From contig CM065690.1 of the NCBI GenBank assembly GCA_017654935.2, forward strand, positions 37,546,317-37,610,316: a stretch of 64,000 nt of DNA, given 5' to 3'. The notes below the pieces were generated by a model that saw only the letters and a list, made by a program, of their open reading frames with translations, did no database searches and was not told the DNA's origin. The translations under genes and the position numbers were made by a program. How positions within the stretch are numbered: position 1 is the stretch's first letter; every line of letters starts with the position of its first letter. Below, piece after piece: positions 1-9,949 of this stretch. This DNA comes from Phymorhynchus buccinoides. Lineage: Eukaryota; Mollusca; Gastropoda; Neogastropoda; Raphitomidae.

Positions 1-80
1 AAGACGATGTCAGCATTGGAAATCACCTGCGCATAGATATATCAAAAAAATATCCCATTAGTACTTTTTTTTTTTTTTTA

Positions 81-213
81 CATTTCAACTCTTTCCTCTC
101 TCTCTCTCTCTCTCTATCTTGATAATCACACAATTCAACAAACAACATTTCAACTCTTTCCTCTCTCTCTCTCTTGATAATCACACAATTCAACAAACAA
201 CATTTCAACTCTT

Positions 214-267
<54 letters not shown>

Positions 268-330
268 ATAATCACACAATTCAACAAACAACATTTCAAC
301 TCTTTACTCTCTGAGAGTCTCTCTCTTGTT
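81..330. repeat. Compound minisatellite with embedded (CT)n
   Basis: Four tandem copies of a unit made of a (CT)n run followed by TTGATAATCACACAATTC and a CAACAAACAACATTTC-type segment. Units begin near 80, 145, 201 and 290, and the CT run varies from about 6 to more than 20 repeats. Short reading frames here are low-complexity artefacts. Confidence 0.9.
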
Positions 331-1224
331 TTTTCCTTCTTTTGTTGTTGTTGTTGATTGATTGAACCTTTTACTGGGTTAAGATTTAGACACATCAATT
401 TGTGGCTTTTTACATTGTTTTACAAATTTGTCCACAAGGAACAAAAGAAAAGAAAATGCAACAAGAGGGAAAAAAATACGCAACATGCAAAAACAAGAAA
501 CTATTAAAAAGAAAAAACCCAAGAAGAACAAATACAAGAGCAAGAAGAAGAAAAAAACGAAAGAAGGAAACATCAAACTTCTACAGTTGTGTTTTAAATT
601 AGTACTTTCATTTAGCATTCAAATCAGGTCAATCTGCAAGTACCACAAGCACACACATCCCAAGGCCCAAGTCATATAGGTCACAGCCTTATTACACAAT
701 TGATATTGTCTTATTGTGTATCCGGGTATACCCATCAGTTCTACTAAAAATTAATCTTGACTGACTTTGTTAAGTACTGATGTCTCCAACAAAGAGCCAG
801 GACATTTGTTCTTAGTTACACTTACACGTAAGAGTTTGATTTTTTTTCTTTCAGGACAATTTGTCCTCTTAGTCCTACTTCTCCATCCTCAGTGCAATAT
901 GAGCATGCAGTGACACACACACACATATATGCACGCTACCAGTACCTCTACCATCACTAACAGTAACACACAATGTTTCCCCCAAACATTTGCTGTCACA
1001 TTTCAGCCATTCACAGCTCATACAGGTCTGCCACTAATTGTCTTGTTGTTGAGTCATAATTGCATATAGATCTGCTAATATCTTATAACTGTACCATTCT
1101 TAAAGACGGATATAATGCATTATTTTAACTCTATGATCTAGTCTATCCAAATTTATTATAAAAAAAGAAAGACTGGTAGTGGTACTGTAGAGATAATATA
1201 ACAATAATACTAAGATTAAGAAGA
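331..1224. other. No gene recognised; A-rich intergenic sequence
   Basis: About 0.9 kb with purine-rich stretches (430-570) and AT-rich sequence. No open frame has recognisable domain content, and no RNA gene or terminal inverted repeat was seen. Confidence 0.5.
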
Positions 1225-1285
1225 AGAATAATGATCATTTTTATAGTTATAGCGCCTATTTTCCCATCGGGGCTCTAGGTGCATG
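1225..1285 (-). mobile_element. 3' tail of a non-LTR retroelement or SINE
   Basis: Read on the minus strand, the segment has the AGGCGCTATAA-type signal followed by an ATT/CTT-rich tail. The same kind of end recurs near 9270, 24880 and 55200. Only the tail is recognisable, so the family is not assigned. Confidence 0.4.
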
Positions 1286-1319
1286 CTTCACAAAAATAAT
1301 ATCTCACATGAACGGGGCA

Positions 1320-1560
1320 TTGCAACAACATGCACAAGCACACATACGCACTCAAGTAGTGAAGTACGTACACACACATGCACACACACACACTCATTCC
1401 CCCTCTTACACAAAAAGACACACACACGGGTGCACATGCACGATGTGTGCAGACGCACAAACAATTGAATGAACATTCTGCACTCACACATGCACACACA
1501 CACATTAGTAATAGTACACAGAGTAGAGTGCACATGTATGCACACAACACGCCCCCACAC
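1320..1560. repeat. CA-rich low-complexity tract
   Basis: Imperfect CA/GT-rich sequence with many CACACA and TGCACA runs. Both strands give cysteine- or histidine-rich open frames that come from the repeat and are not genes. Confidence 0.85.
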
Positions 1561-1849
1561 AACACAGAAGTGCTGTGGCCGGTTGGTTACTTCTTCTTCT
1601 CGTCAATCAGTTTAAGATTTTGCCGATATTGAAAAATCGGTTGTCAGGTCAGGTCAGGTCAGTTAAGACGACTAGGCCTCGCAGCCTCTCAAGCGTCTTT
1701 AAAAAAAATAAAAAATTTTTAATTCAGTTGGCACAGCTGTGACGGTTTTGGTAGGCTATCAGTCATACTGGTATTTTAATTTACTAAGGTTTGGGTCTTT
1801 GTCAAGGAGGTTTTTGAATTTGTTAGTATCAGGTGCAAGTTTATAATCC

Positions 1850-1995
1850 AACGAGTTTACGAGTGCGAGTGGGCTGGTTCGATCAAACCCAGATGGTCAT
1901 GGGTGTTGTATCCTTGGGAAAGATACTTTACTCCTATTTCCTGGTCCTTCGGATGAGACCTAAAACTGAGGTCCTGTGTACGAATGCACGCACAA
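1850..1995 (+). mobile_element. tRNA-derived SINE fragment
   Basis: A B-box-like GGTTCGATCAAAC lies near 1876. It is followed by CCTTGGGAAAGATACTTTAC and CTTCGGATGAGACC-type segments, a body arrangement I associate with mollusc SINEs. The 5' tRNA-like head is weak. Assignment rests on these short motifs only. Confidence 0.5.
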
Positions 1996-3000
1996 GATCA
2001 GATTGCGCGCGCCCATTCCACTATTTGGTAGGAGTAGGCCATGTGTGCCAGTGGAATGGATGACACAAAGCATGCATCCTGTGTTACAGTGTACCAATAG
2101 TAGTCTAATTTCTAAACAAATACTTTGGGCATGGGGCAGGATAAACATCCCCAATAGGAAGAAGAAGAATCTTGAAGGACACACACGACACACCATGAAA
2201 CACACACACACCATTTATTTCAATATCAATATGATTTGCTCTCATACACTTTATTTGTATATTACTATTATTAGCTGATGCTACATGTGCTCAGAAACTA
2301 GAGTTCTCTATTAACTGTCTGGTACTTGCAGGCCCTAGTCAGGCTAGTGTCTGCCATATAGTCTAGACTGAATATGTTCATCTAGATCTACTTGTTACTA
2401 ATGTTAGGCCTGTTAGTGTTACGGCCTACACTATCCGTTTTCGTTGTGTGTCTCCATGGGTTTTATGACTATACTACCACAAAACAATTACTAACTCTGT
2501 GTGAGGATAAAAGAACCCGCGAACATACTTTTAAACTAATAAAAAAAACCTATTAATACTAAAATTACACAAACCTTTTTCACTAACTGTATTACTAATA
2601 TAATACTAACGCATTGAATAACCTTCCAAACGAAGCAGTAAATGCATCGATAAATTAGATCGATAAATATTTTCAAAATATTGTGTATTCAGTAAATTTA
2701 ATTAAATTTGACAAATAAAGCATGACTGCCTAAGTAGTGGATCGGTAATGCCGATACAACATTAAAGGACCATAGACATCGGTATAGGCATCTCCGTGGG
2801 ATCTATGAGCATCTCGTAAACCACGGGCAGAATGATGCAAAATCGAATTGGATTTTAAACTCTGACATAATTCAAAGTCACAAACATTCATGAAACAGAA
2901 CACAATCATATCGTTATATCTCAAATTTAGCAACATGCGCTGAGCTATTTTTTTTCCCTGTCGTCTGCTCCAAGTGAATCTCGTTTGTGCGGAGTTAGCT
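1996..3000. other. No gene recognised; AT-rich intergenic sequence
   Basis: About 1 kb upstream of the THAP gene. It contains short CA runs and AT-rich sequence with no coding frame that shows domain character and no recognised mobile element. Confidence 0.5.
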
Positions 3001-3004
3001 AAAA

Positions 3005-3012
3005 TGACGTAA
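3005..3012 (+). promoter_or_regulatory. CRE/ATF-like site upstream of THAP gene
   Basis: TGACGTAA lies about 110 bases before the ATG at 3120, followed by TTCCGGGA, which resembles an ETS-type GGAA site on the other strand. Position and motif suit a TATA-less promoter, but this is a short motif and no TATA box is seen. Confidence 0.25.
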
Positions 3013-3119
3013 TTCCGGGAAGGAGGGGGAGTGATGCGTTCTTGTAACGTGGCAACAGTCAGACGATCACCTGCAAAAACGAAAGGCTCTGTCCGTAGGA
3101 CCTGTGTATTGTGTAAACA

Positions 3120-3509
3120 ATGCCTAAACAGTGTGCTGCACCAGGCTGCAACATAACATCTGTTAGGCCTAAATCAGCTAACTTTTCTTTTCACAATTTC
3201 CCTACGGACCCGGAACGCAGGAGAGAATGGGCTGCAAGAGTGAACAGAATGGATCCAGTGTCAGTGACAAGGGGTTTATGGATGCCCGGAAAGTACGATG
3301 TACTGTGTTCCGAGCATTTTGTTGCTTCAGACTTTCGCTTTCGAGCACAGATGAGTGGAAAGGACGGGTTTCCAGTGTATAGATGTGAACTGGTGGACAC
3401 TGCTGTTCCCTCTATATTTCCCCACATCGAGTGTGCTAGAAAGAGGCAGCAGACAGCAGATGGCGATGCCAGACTACCACTAGGCCTAGTCAACAAAAAG
3501 AGAAGACAG
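3120..3509 (+). CDS. THAP domain-transposase fusion, exon 1 (THAP zinc finger)
   Basis: Encodes the N-terminal 130 residues. A C2CH THAP zinc finger is visible: C5, C10, C63 and H66 (CAAPGC then CSEH), with W37, the FP at 27-28 and an AVPSIF motif near the end of the domain. THAP domains bind DNA sequence-specifically and occur in P-element and related transposases and in host regulators. The exon ends at a strong donor (AGACAG|GTAAGT) in phase 0. Visible later exons are 4889-5053, 5969-6159, 6547-6636, 9418-9949, 12587-12735 and 13445-13641. The C-terminal half resembles a transposase-derived family common in molluscs and cnidarians. The ATG is chosen because it immediately precedes the first zinc ligand, as is usual for THAP proteins. 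It could be a host gene, a domesticated copy or a decaying transposon gene. Confidence 0.9.
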
Positions 3510-3715
3510 GTAAGTGTACATACATGTATACAAGTGTATGCACACCAAACTTTGTCAGCATAATGTCGTTGTAAAACTTTGAAAAGTAACATTAATGTCA
3601 TTGTTGGGTATTAGTTGAAGCTCTGTCATCGATCTATTTCCTCAGCTCTCATTGTTTATGCCAATAAAAAATAAGCTGTGCCTGTCCCCATTGTTTATTT
3701 ATATCCTTTCTATTT

Positions 3716-3779
<64 letters not shown>

Positions 3780-3800
3780 TCTCTCTCTTTCTCATACAGA

Positions 3801-3857
<57 letters not shown>

Positions 3858-4171
3858 TATAATATGCATACACACATATACTCATATAGGCATACATATC
3901 CTTGACTTACACAGCTGATCACTGGCAGACAACCATAGCTCTCAGTCTGTGTGTGTGTGTGTGTGTGTGTGTTAAAAGTCAGATGGAACATTGAATAAGC
4001 AATAATGGTTTGCTTTTTTACATCAAGCCATCTATGACACAACAATTATAGAAGGAAATAAACATTAAAACACACACCAAAAAACAACCCAAATAAAACA
4101 AACCAAAAAAAGCTTTAATTGTGTGTGTGTGTGTGTGTTTGCCCGTGCGCATGCATATATGCATGCAGTTA

Positions 4172-4206
<35 letters not shown>

Positions 4207-4888
4207 AAGTAGATTTGTATTTATGTGTGACTGGATCTTAGTCATTAATCACAGAACATTACTATCACTACTCAAATTTACTTGCTTTAATGTATTAAAT
4301 TTTAATTATGACATGCTATCAGAATGACACTTTGGTGTAAAGTAAAGCTTGAATTAACATTTTCTCCAGTTGATGCTTCATGACCCCGGTCATACTTAGA
4401 ACATAGTGATAGTTTTATTAAAAATGAAAATATCATATTGTGTTATTCACTGTAGTAATAACAAATATATCCTATTACAAATGAAAACTGGTTGGATTTG
4501 CTAGTGATGTGCAAGAGCCAACAGTTTTCCTATCACTTTTCCCTCCTTTGTGCTTTATTTCATAAGTAATATTGTTTATACAAGAGAAGAAGGCAAACAT
4601 GTCACTACAATGTTGTATATGAAATAAAAAATAAATTAGACTTAGTACAATTGAATGAAAACAGTTGTAATTGTAACATTTATATTCTCATCATTGTTAA
4701 ATCCACTCATCCATAGATGTCTTTCTTTTTCAATAGGTGTCTTTTAATTGAGTGATATTATCTGAGCTTTTTCAAGCACAACATATATATTGCTGAGAAA
4801 GAAGTGTGCATCCTCCAGTAATTATTTTTTTACAAAGTATCTTATTAATTACTAAATTATTTATTTTCCTTACATTATTTTTTTCTAG
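3510..4888 (+). other. Intron 1 of THAP gene, microsatellite-rich
   Basis: Contains (CA)n tracts at 3718-3774 and 3801-3854 and (TG)n tracts near 3949-3972, 4121-4138 and 4175-4204. The rest is AT-rich. No coding exon or recognisable mobile element is seen. Confidence 0.6.
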
Positions 4889-5053
4889 GTTGTTGATGAT
4901 GCACTGGCTGAGAGTGTGGCAGCTGCTATACCCCAACAAGAGGCAGCTGACTCTGACCCTGAGTGTGCTGACTTGCCTCCAGTGCCTCAAGCAGTAGTTG
5001 TGTGTACAGTTGATGAAAAAGAAAACATCTGTGTACAAGCTGATGTGCACCAT
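4889..5053 (+). CDS. THAP domain-transposase fusion, exon 2 (acidic linker)
   Basis: A 55-codon exon preceded by TTTTTTTCTAG and followed by CAT|GTGAGT, phase 0 at both ends and open throughout in the frame set by exon 1. The product is acidic, alanine- and proline-containing linker with no domain. Phase agreement on both sides is the main support. Confidence 0.75.
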
Positions 5054-5128
5054 GTGAGTAATTTAGTAACCTTCCCACTGTTGTTATTGGAAATTACAAT
5101 GTGCATGCAGACTGACAAGTTTAGGTTC

Positions 5129-5240
5129 GGGGGGGGGGGGGGGGGGGGGTAGTTGAAAATGAAAATTTATATACAGCAGGATGAACTGATAAGAAAAACA
5201 AAATTAGTGGTGGTTACAGTATTCCGACGGACAATATTTT

Positions 5241-5286
<46 letters not shown>

Positions 5287-5300
5287 ACACACACACACGC
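5129..5300. repeat. Poly-G tract (G21) and (GA)n(CA)n microsatellite
   Basis: Twenty-one consecutive G at 5129-5149 in intron 2, followed at 5242-5300 by a (GA)n run passing into (CA)n. Both are simple repeats inside the intron of the THAP gene. Confidence 0.9.
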
Positions 5301-5968
5301 AAGTTCAATCGGGGAATGCCCATCAGGGGACATAACTGTAATGCGCTGAACGTCCACATGTTGCAAAATGGCGTCTTAAATGGAGCCATGCGCTCATTTT
5401 TCGGAAAATATGAGTGTGATTAGCACTTTCAAAGCATCTTACACGCTCATGTAAAAAAAAAAATAAAAAAAAAGTTAAGGCCTACCTACCTACCTACCAT
5501 AATTTTGGGGCCCTGTTACCTTAACTACAACTTTTTTGTTTGGGCCTAACTAAAAAATGGATAACTCAAAAACACTGGATAACTCACAATAATTGGCGTG
5601 TCCAAATAATCTCTATACATTTTGAAATGTCTTTTTATCTCATAATATTGGCTATCTCGAAATAATATTTCAGTCACTTACATTTTTATTTCAACGATTT
5701 TGACTGTATGCGTAGTTGTTCTTTTTTCTTCTACATTTCAATCTGGATCATGCTATTTTCTTAGCAATTTTTGGTACATTTTCTTTTGAAAGAAAATATG
5801 TATAATGTACATGCATATGTTTGTATGCAATTATACACTTTTATCAATTTAATTTTAAGAATGCCAAGAAATGTTTAACATATCCTATTGTTGGATTCTT
5901 GCTGTAGTTTAACAAATTGAAAACAAAGATATGAACAGCAGTTAGGATAATGATGTTTGTATGTGCAG

Positions 5969-6159
5969 AAAGCTACACCCAAAGTGACATCCAGAAAGAT
6001 GCAGACAAAACCAGTCAAGCACTGCTTTGCTCAGACCCAAACTTGCCCCATTGAGCTTAGGTCCACTCGTATTGTCTGCCGATCCACCCAAACAGATGCA
6101 GAGATCAAGGCTCAGGACTGCCAGCACACTTCAAAAGAGTGCCAGACTGATCCAATTGG
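5969..6159 (+). CDS. THAP domain-transposase fusion, exon 3 (TQT-rich linker)
   Basis: 63 codons plus two bases, entered in phase 0 after GTATGTGCAG and left in phase 2 at GG|GTGAGT. The product is cysteine-rich and holds three TQT-type peptides (AQTQT, STQTD, ECQTD). TQT is the anchor of motifs bound by dynein light chain LC8, so LC8 binding is possible but is inference. No catalytic motif is present. The exon continues the frame of exon 2. Confidence 0.75.
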
Positions 6160-6466
6160 GTGAGTTATTGTTATTCAGCTTAGTCATTAACAGTGCAAAC
6201 CAGCATATAAATTGTGCTGTTCTTCATTTTATAAGCGTAGGAAATGTATAATAATTAATAGAATGATTTACCTCCTCCCATTTTCAAACTGTCTTAAAAC
6301 ATAACAAAAAATAAAGGTCCTTGTATATTAAAATAAAGATTTTTGTGTGTCATTCTTAGTTTCATTTGTTCTTAAATTATGCATTCCTTTGTATATGGTG
6401 TGTGTCAAGTAAAGTCAAATCAAAATTTTATTTCCAGATGGGAACATTGTATAAGCAAAAACATGC

Positions 6467-6470
<4 letters not shown>

Positions 6471-6540
<70 letters not shown>
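6471..6540 (+). repeat. (TG)n microsatellite abutting a splice acceptor
   Basis: A TG repeat with a short CGCGCG interruption runs directly into TTGCAG, the acceptor of exon 4 of the THAP gene. It takes the place where a polypyrimidine tract would normally lie. Confidence 0.85.
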
Positions 6541-6541
<1 letters not shown>

Positions 6542-6546
6542 TGCAG

Positions 6547-6636
6547 GCCTGTGGCAGATGAGCCACACACTGAAGATGAAGAGGTAACTCAGGAAGAAGA
6601 AGGTCCTGACTGTTACAACAACTGCAGGCAGCCGAG
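6547..6636 (+). CDS. THAP domain-transposase fusion, exon 4 (acidic linker)
   Basis: A 90-base exon between TGTGTTGCAG and CCGAG|GTAACA, entered and left in phase 2. It encodes about 30 residues rich in Glu and Asp. An internal GAG|GTAACT donor (after 6583) was considered, but using it would bring a stop codon into frame at the start of exon 5. The 6636 donor keeps exon 5 open, so it is preferred. Without splicing, a TAA follows at once. Confidence 0.65.
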
Positions 6637-7247
6637 GTAACACTAACAGTAGTGTGTCATACGCATATATTTATTAGTTTTTGTGAACACCTTAATTCAG
6701 GGTTACAGTTAGCAATTTCAAATTAAATTGATTTTGTGCTTATATCCAATGATGAATTGGAATTATGTTTGTTTGTTTTGCTTTACTGGAGTATTATTCA
6801 ATAAATTGTTAAATTGTTTATTCATTCACTCAAGTCTTTATTCCAATTATGAAATTGTTTTTATTAAAAAAAAAGTATTATCTCTGGGGGGTTTAAGCAC
6901 AGTAACAGAATGCCTAGTTATGAGCAGTAGATTTTGTTGACTGGTTCATGAGATGCAGCTCTGACATGAAATATATAGCCCAATGAAGGAAATTTCAGTT
7001 TTTAAATTCAAACTTCAAGGTGAAAATCAGCACATCAATAATGTATGCTTGGGTGTGTTTTAATTTCAGTTTTTGCACCACCACAAAGTATTTGAAGTGA
7101 TTCTGTTTGCAAAATATCCTTGAAATGGAATGAATAAATTAAAAAAGCCACAAACTGGGACAAACTTACTTCTTTCCAATGATAGATAGTGCAAAGGAAA
7201 ATAGCAAAAGTGCACCACACAATGCAAAAATGGACCATATTGTATAC

Positions 7248-7365
7248 TACAGTGGAACCTTTTGTATAAGACCTGAAAACATCATCCCAAATGAGGTCTT
7301 TTAATTAATTGGGAGGGAGTTGTTTAATGGAGATAATTTTAATACTTACAAAGAAGGGCAAATGT
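7248..7365 (-). mobile_element. Mariner-type MITE, left part (interrupted)
   Basis: Starts with TACAGTGGAACC and carries ATAAGACCTG, GAGGTCTT and TACTTACAAAGAAGGGCAA. These match the reverse complement of the intact element at 56173-56353. The match stops near 7365 and resumes at about 9316, so the element is split by roughly 1.95 kb of inserted DNA. Confidence 0.75.
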
Positions 7366-9315
7366 GCATGGAACACTCAATATTGTTATAATGTGTTGTG
7401 TACTTGTGGTATGCTCATCGCAGTGCATAATCTGTGATATAATGTCCTATTTTAATTCAAATTCATAGAAAAAAAATCTGTTGATGTTATCAACATTCAA
7501 AATGACAGTCAAATATTTTGCAGTCCTTTCATCATTAATATTGCTGTTATTATTGTTAAATCTGAAGTTATGAACTTGTTATATGTCTTTCGTTGATACA
7601 ATTATTTAATTTTGTGATTTCATCTATTACCTACATTTTTAGTTATTACTTAGAATTTAACTTCATTTATATTGTTTTCTTTTATGGCATCCCCCATGGC
7701 TCTGTCCTAGGACCTGTGTATTTTGTATTGTATAATTATGTAACCCCTTTTTCAATATTTTTAAGAATCAGTCTGTAAATCATTATACTTTCGCTGATGA
7801 TAATCAGCTATACATGGATACAACTCTTTCTGATTTTGAACCCACTGTTCAAGGTCTTCAAGGGTATGTCAGTAATGTCTAAACATGTAATTGATGAATG
7901 AAGACAAACTCCAGTTAAATGACAGAAAATCAAGCATCATAATGACTTGTAATAGACTCTCTGTTGACAGGTCCCTATCATCTTTGATAAGGATAGGTGA
8001 CTCAGATATTGATTTTGTTCCTTCTGTCAAAAACCTGGGCGTCACTATCGATTCCAACCTTACAATGAAAACACATGTGAACAATGTCTGCAAAATAGCC
8101 TATCTTCAGACTCGTAAGATAAGTTCAAATCACAACCTCCTTACCACTCAGCAACACAAACTCTGATCTGTTCTGTCTAGGCTAGACTATTGTATCCTTC
8201 TGTTATTGGTTTGCCCGCAGTACTCAATCCATAAAGTTAAGAAAGAATGCAGCTGCAAGATTGATTTTCAAAGCAAAAAAGACATGGCATATCACCCCGC
8301 TACTTCACTGGCTTCCAAGTTCTGCTCAAATTCAGTAAAAAGTGGCATGCCTCACTTTCAACTGTATTAATGGAACTGCCCCTCAGTATCTCACTGACAT
8401 TGTACAAATCTATACTGCAATCCGTCAACTCAGATCTTCCTCCGACTCATGCCTGCTCTCCACTCCTCGTATTAAAACTAAATCTTTCATTGAATCTTCT
8501 TTTTCTCTCATACTCTACTGCCCCAGTCTGGAATAGTTTGCTGCCATATAGTGTTCGACACTCTTCCTCTGTCCAGTCTTTTCAACACTTTTCTGAAACT
8601 ACTCTGAAGAGAGATTAATACATTTATTTCATATCGAGAGAATGAATGAAAAATGGTGTTTTACGTCCTCTCGGTCATAGACACATATGGGACATTTGTA
8701 GATACAAAGATGGTTGGAACAATACTGGAGGCAATGCCCAGAGGCAATGCAACACCAGTAAAGTCCAAAAATGTTGTAACAATACAGATATGTGTAGCAG
8801 TAACCATGCCTCGGCTAAACCTCATCGGCTATGGTATCGGCACAAAATATTTATTTCATATCGACGACGAAAATGGAGTTTTACGTCCTCTTGGTCTGAA
8901 TCAGACACATATGGGACATTTGTAAATACAAATATGGTGGGAACAATACTGGAGGCAATGCCCGGAGGCAGTACGAAACCAGTAAAGTCCCGATTTTTTG
9001 TATTAATACAGATAGCTGTAGCGGTGACCACGCCTCTGTTAAACCTCATCGGCTATGGCACCGCCACAAGTTAGTATAATGATTTATTTCATATCAACAG
9101 TCGCAATCATTTGTCTTAATTGAGACTTAATTATTAAAATGATTATTTTTAATGTTTATATTGATTAATACTTGTCTTCATGTTGATTATTCTTGTCTTG
9201 TCTTTAATGTGTATGTTTATCTGTATGTTAGTGTTTAGGCCTTTGTTCAGCACTTAGAGCACCCTGCAAAGTGAGTTAAGCGCTCTATAAAGAACCAGTT
9301 CATGTATTATTATTA
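7366..9315 (+). mobile_element. 5'-truncated non-LTR retrotransposon inserted in a MITE
   Basis: Reverse-transcriptase remnants occur in several frames. These include GIPHGSVLGP near 7690, a FADDNQLY block (palm motif with catalytic Asp pair) near 7790, a thumb-type segment at 7891-8166, and a C-terminal segment at 8342-8618 containing VWNSLLPYSVRH. Stops and frameshifts break it throughout, so no full protein is made. The C-terminal block resembles the one at 47497-47831. The 3' end has GAGTTAAGCGCTCTATAAAG and an ATTATTATTAT tail that abuts the resumed MITE. It lies in intron 4 of the THAP gene. Confidence 0.8.
8653..9075 (+). repeat. Tandem pair of a dispersed repeat of about 220 bp
   Basis: Two diverged copies (8653-8848 and 8875-9070) share TTTTACGTCCTC, AGACACATATGGGACATTTG, GGCAATGCCC and AACCTCATCGGCTATGG. 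An ATTTATTTCATATC-like string occurs before, between and after them (near 8624, 8848 and 9081). Partial copies occur near 18284-18345, 58059-58160, 63028-63155 and, more degenerate, 63210-63420. Class unknown. No tRNA boxes or clear terminal inverted repeats were found. Confidence 0.75.
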
Positions 9316-9370
9316 TGTGGAAGGGAGTTTATAATGGGGGAGGGGTTCTTGTAAGGGAGGTCCCACTGTA
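9316..9370 (-). mobile_element. Mariner-type MITE, right part
   Basis: Resumes with TGTGGAAGGGAGTTTATAATGG and ends GGTCCCACTGTA. This is the other terminal inverted repeat of the element whose left part is 7248-7365. TA dinucleotides flank both ends, as for Tc1/mariner insertions. Confidence 0.7.
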
Positions 9371-9417
9371 TATGTAATGAGAGTGTGTGTATGTGTGTGT
9401 GTGTGCGTGTGTTGCAG

Positions 9418-9949
9418 GCAACACACAGATAATCTTGAGGAGTTTGAAGAACGGAAGTACATTGTCTGTGAAAGTCAGCTGGAGACACTCCTCAGCGTGT
9501 GCAGGAAGTGTGCAGAGCCATGCCAAGTGCTGAAGAAGGGAGAGTGTGGCACAAGTGTTGAGTACAACAGCCATTGCCAGTGCGGGTTTATCTTCTCCTG
9601 GGCTTCTCAGCCCTACTCCCAGCAGCTACCCCTGGTAAACCTTGTGCTGGCAGCAGCTTCCTTCTTCGCTGCCTGTTCACCCACACGCCTGCTGGACGTC
9701 TTCAAATTTGCCAACATTGCCTGTTTCGGCAGGCAAACTTACGACCGTATTCAGGGGGCTTACCTGGTGCCTGCAGTACGCTATCTGTGGCGCCAGTGCC
9801 AGGATAAGCTCTTTGTGGCAAGACAAGGCAGGCGTGTGAAGCTGGCTGGAGACGGGCGCTGCGACTCTCCTGGGCATTGCGCAAAGTATTGCAGCTACAC
9901 GCTGATGGATGCGGAGACATCTGAAATTCTCCACGTACAGCTTGTACAG
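9418..9949 (+). CDS. THAP domain-transposase fusion, exon 5 (transposase-like domain, N-terminal part)
   Basis: 532 bases, entered in phase 2 after GTGTTGCAG and left in phase 0 at GTACAG|GTAAAT. It encodes a cysteine-rich region (CRKCAEPC, CQCGF), a hydrophobic helical stretch, and a block with GDGRCDSPGH followed by CSYTLMD. From its position, the Asp of GDGR (about residue 424 of the spliced product) is the likely first catalytic acidic residue of an RNase-H-fold transposase. The family is known as uncharacterised proteins in molluscs, cnidarians and other invertebrates, sometimes with a THAP domain. The exon is open and well conserved in character. The next exons expected for the family, with the remaining acidic residues, are not seen downstream. 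Confidence 0.88.
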
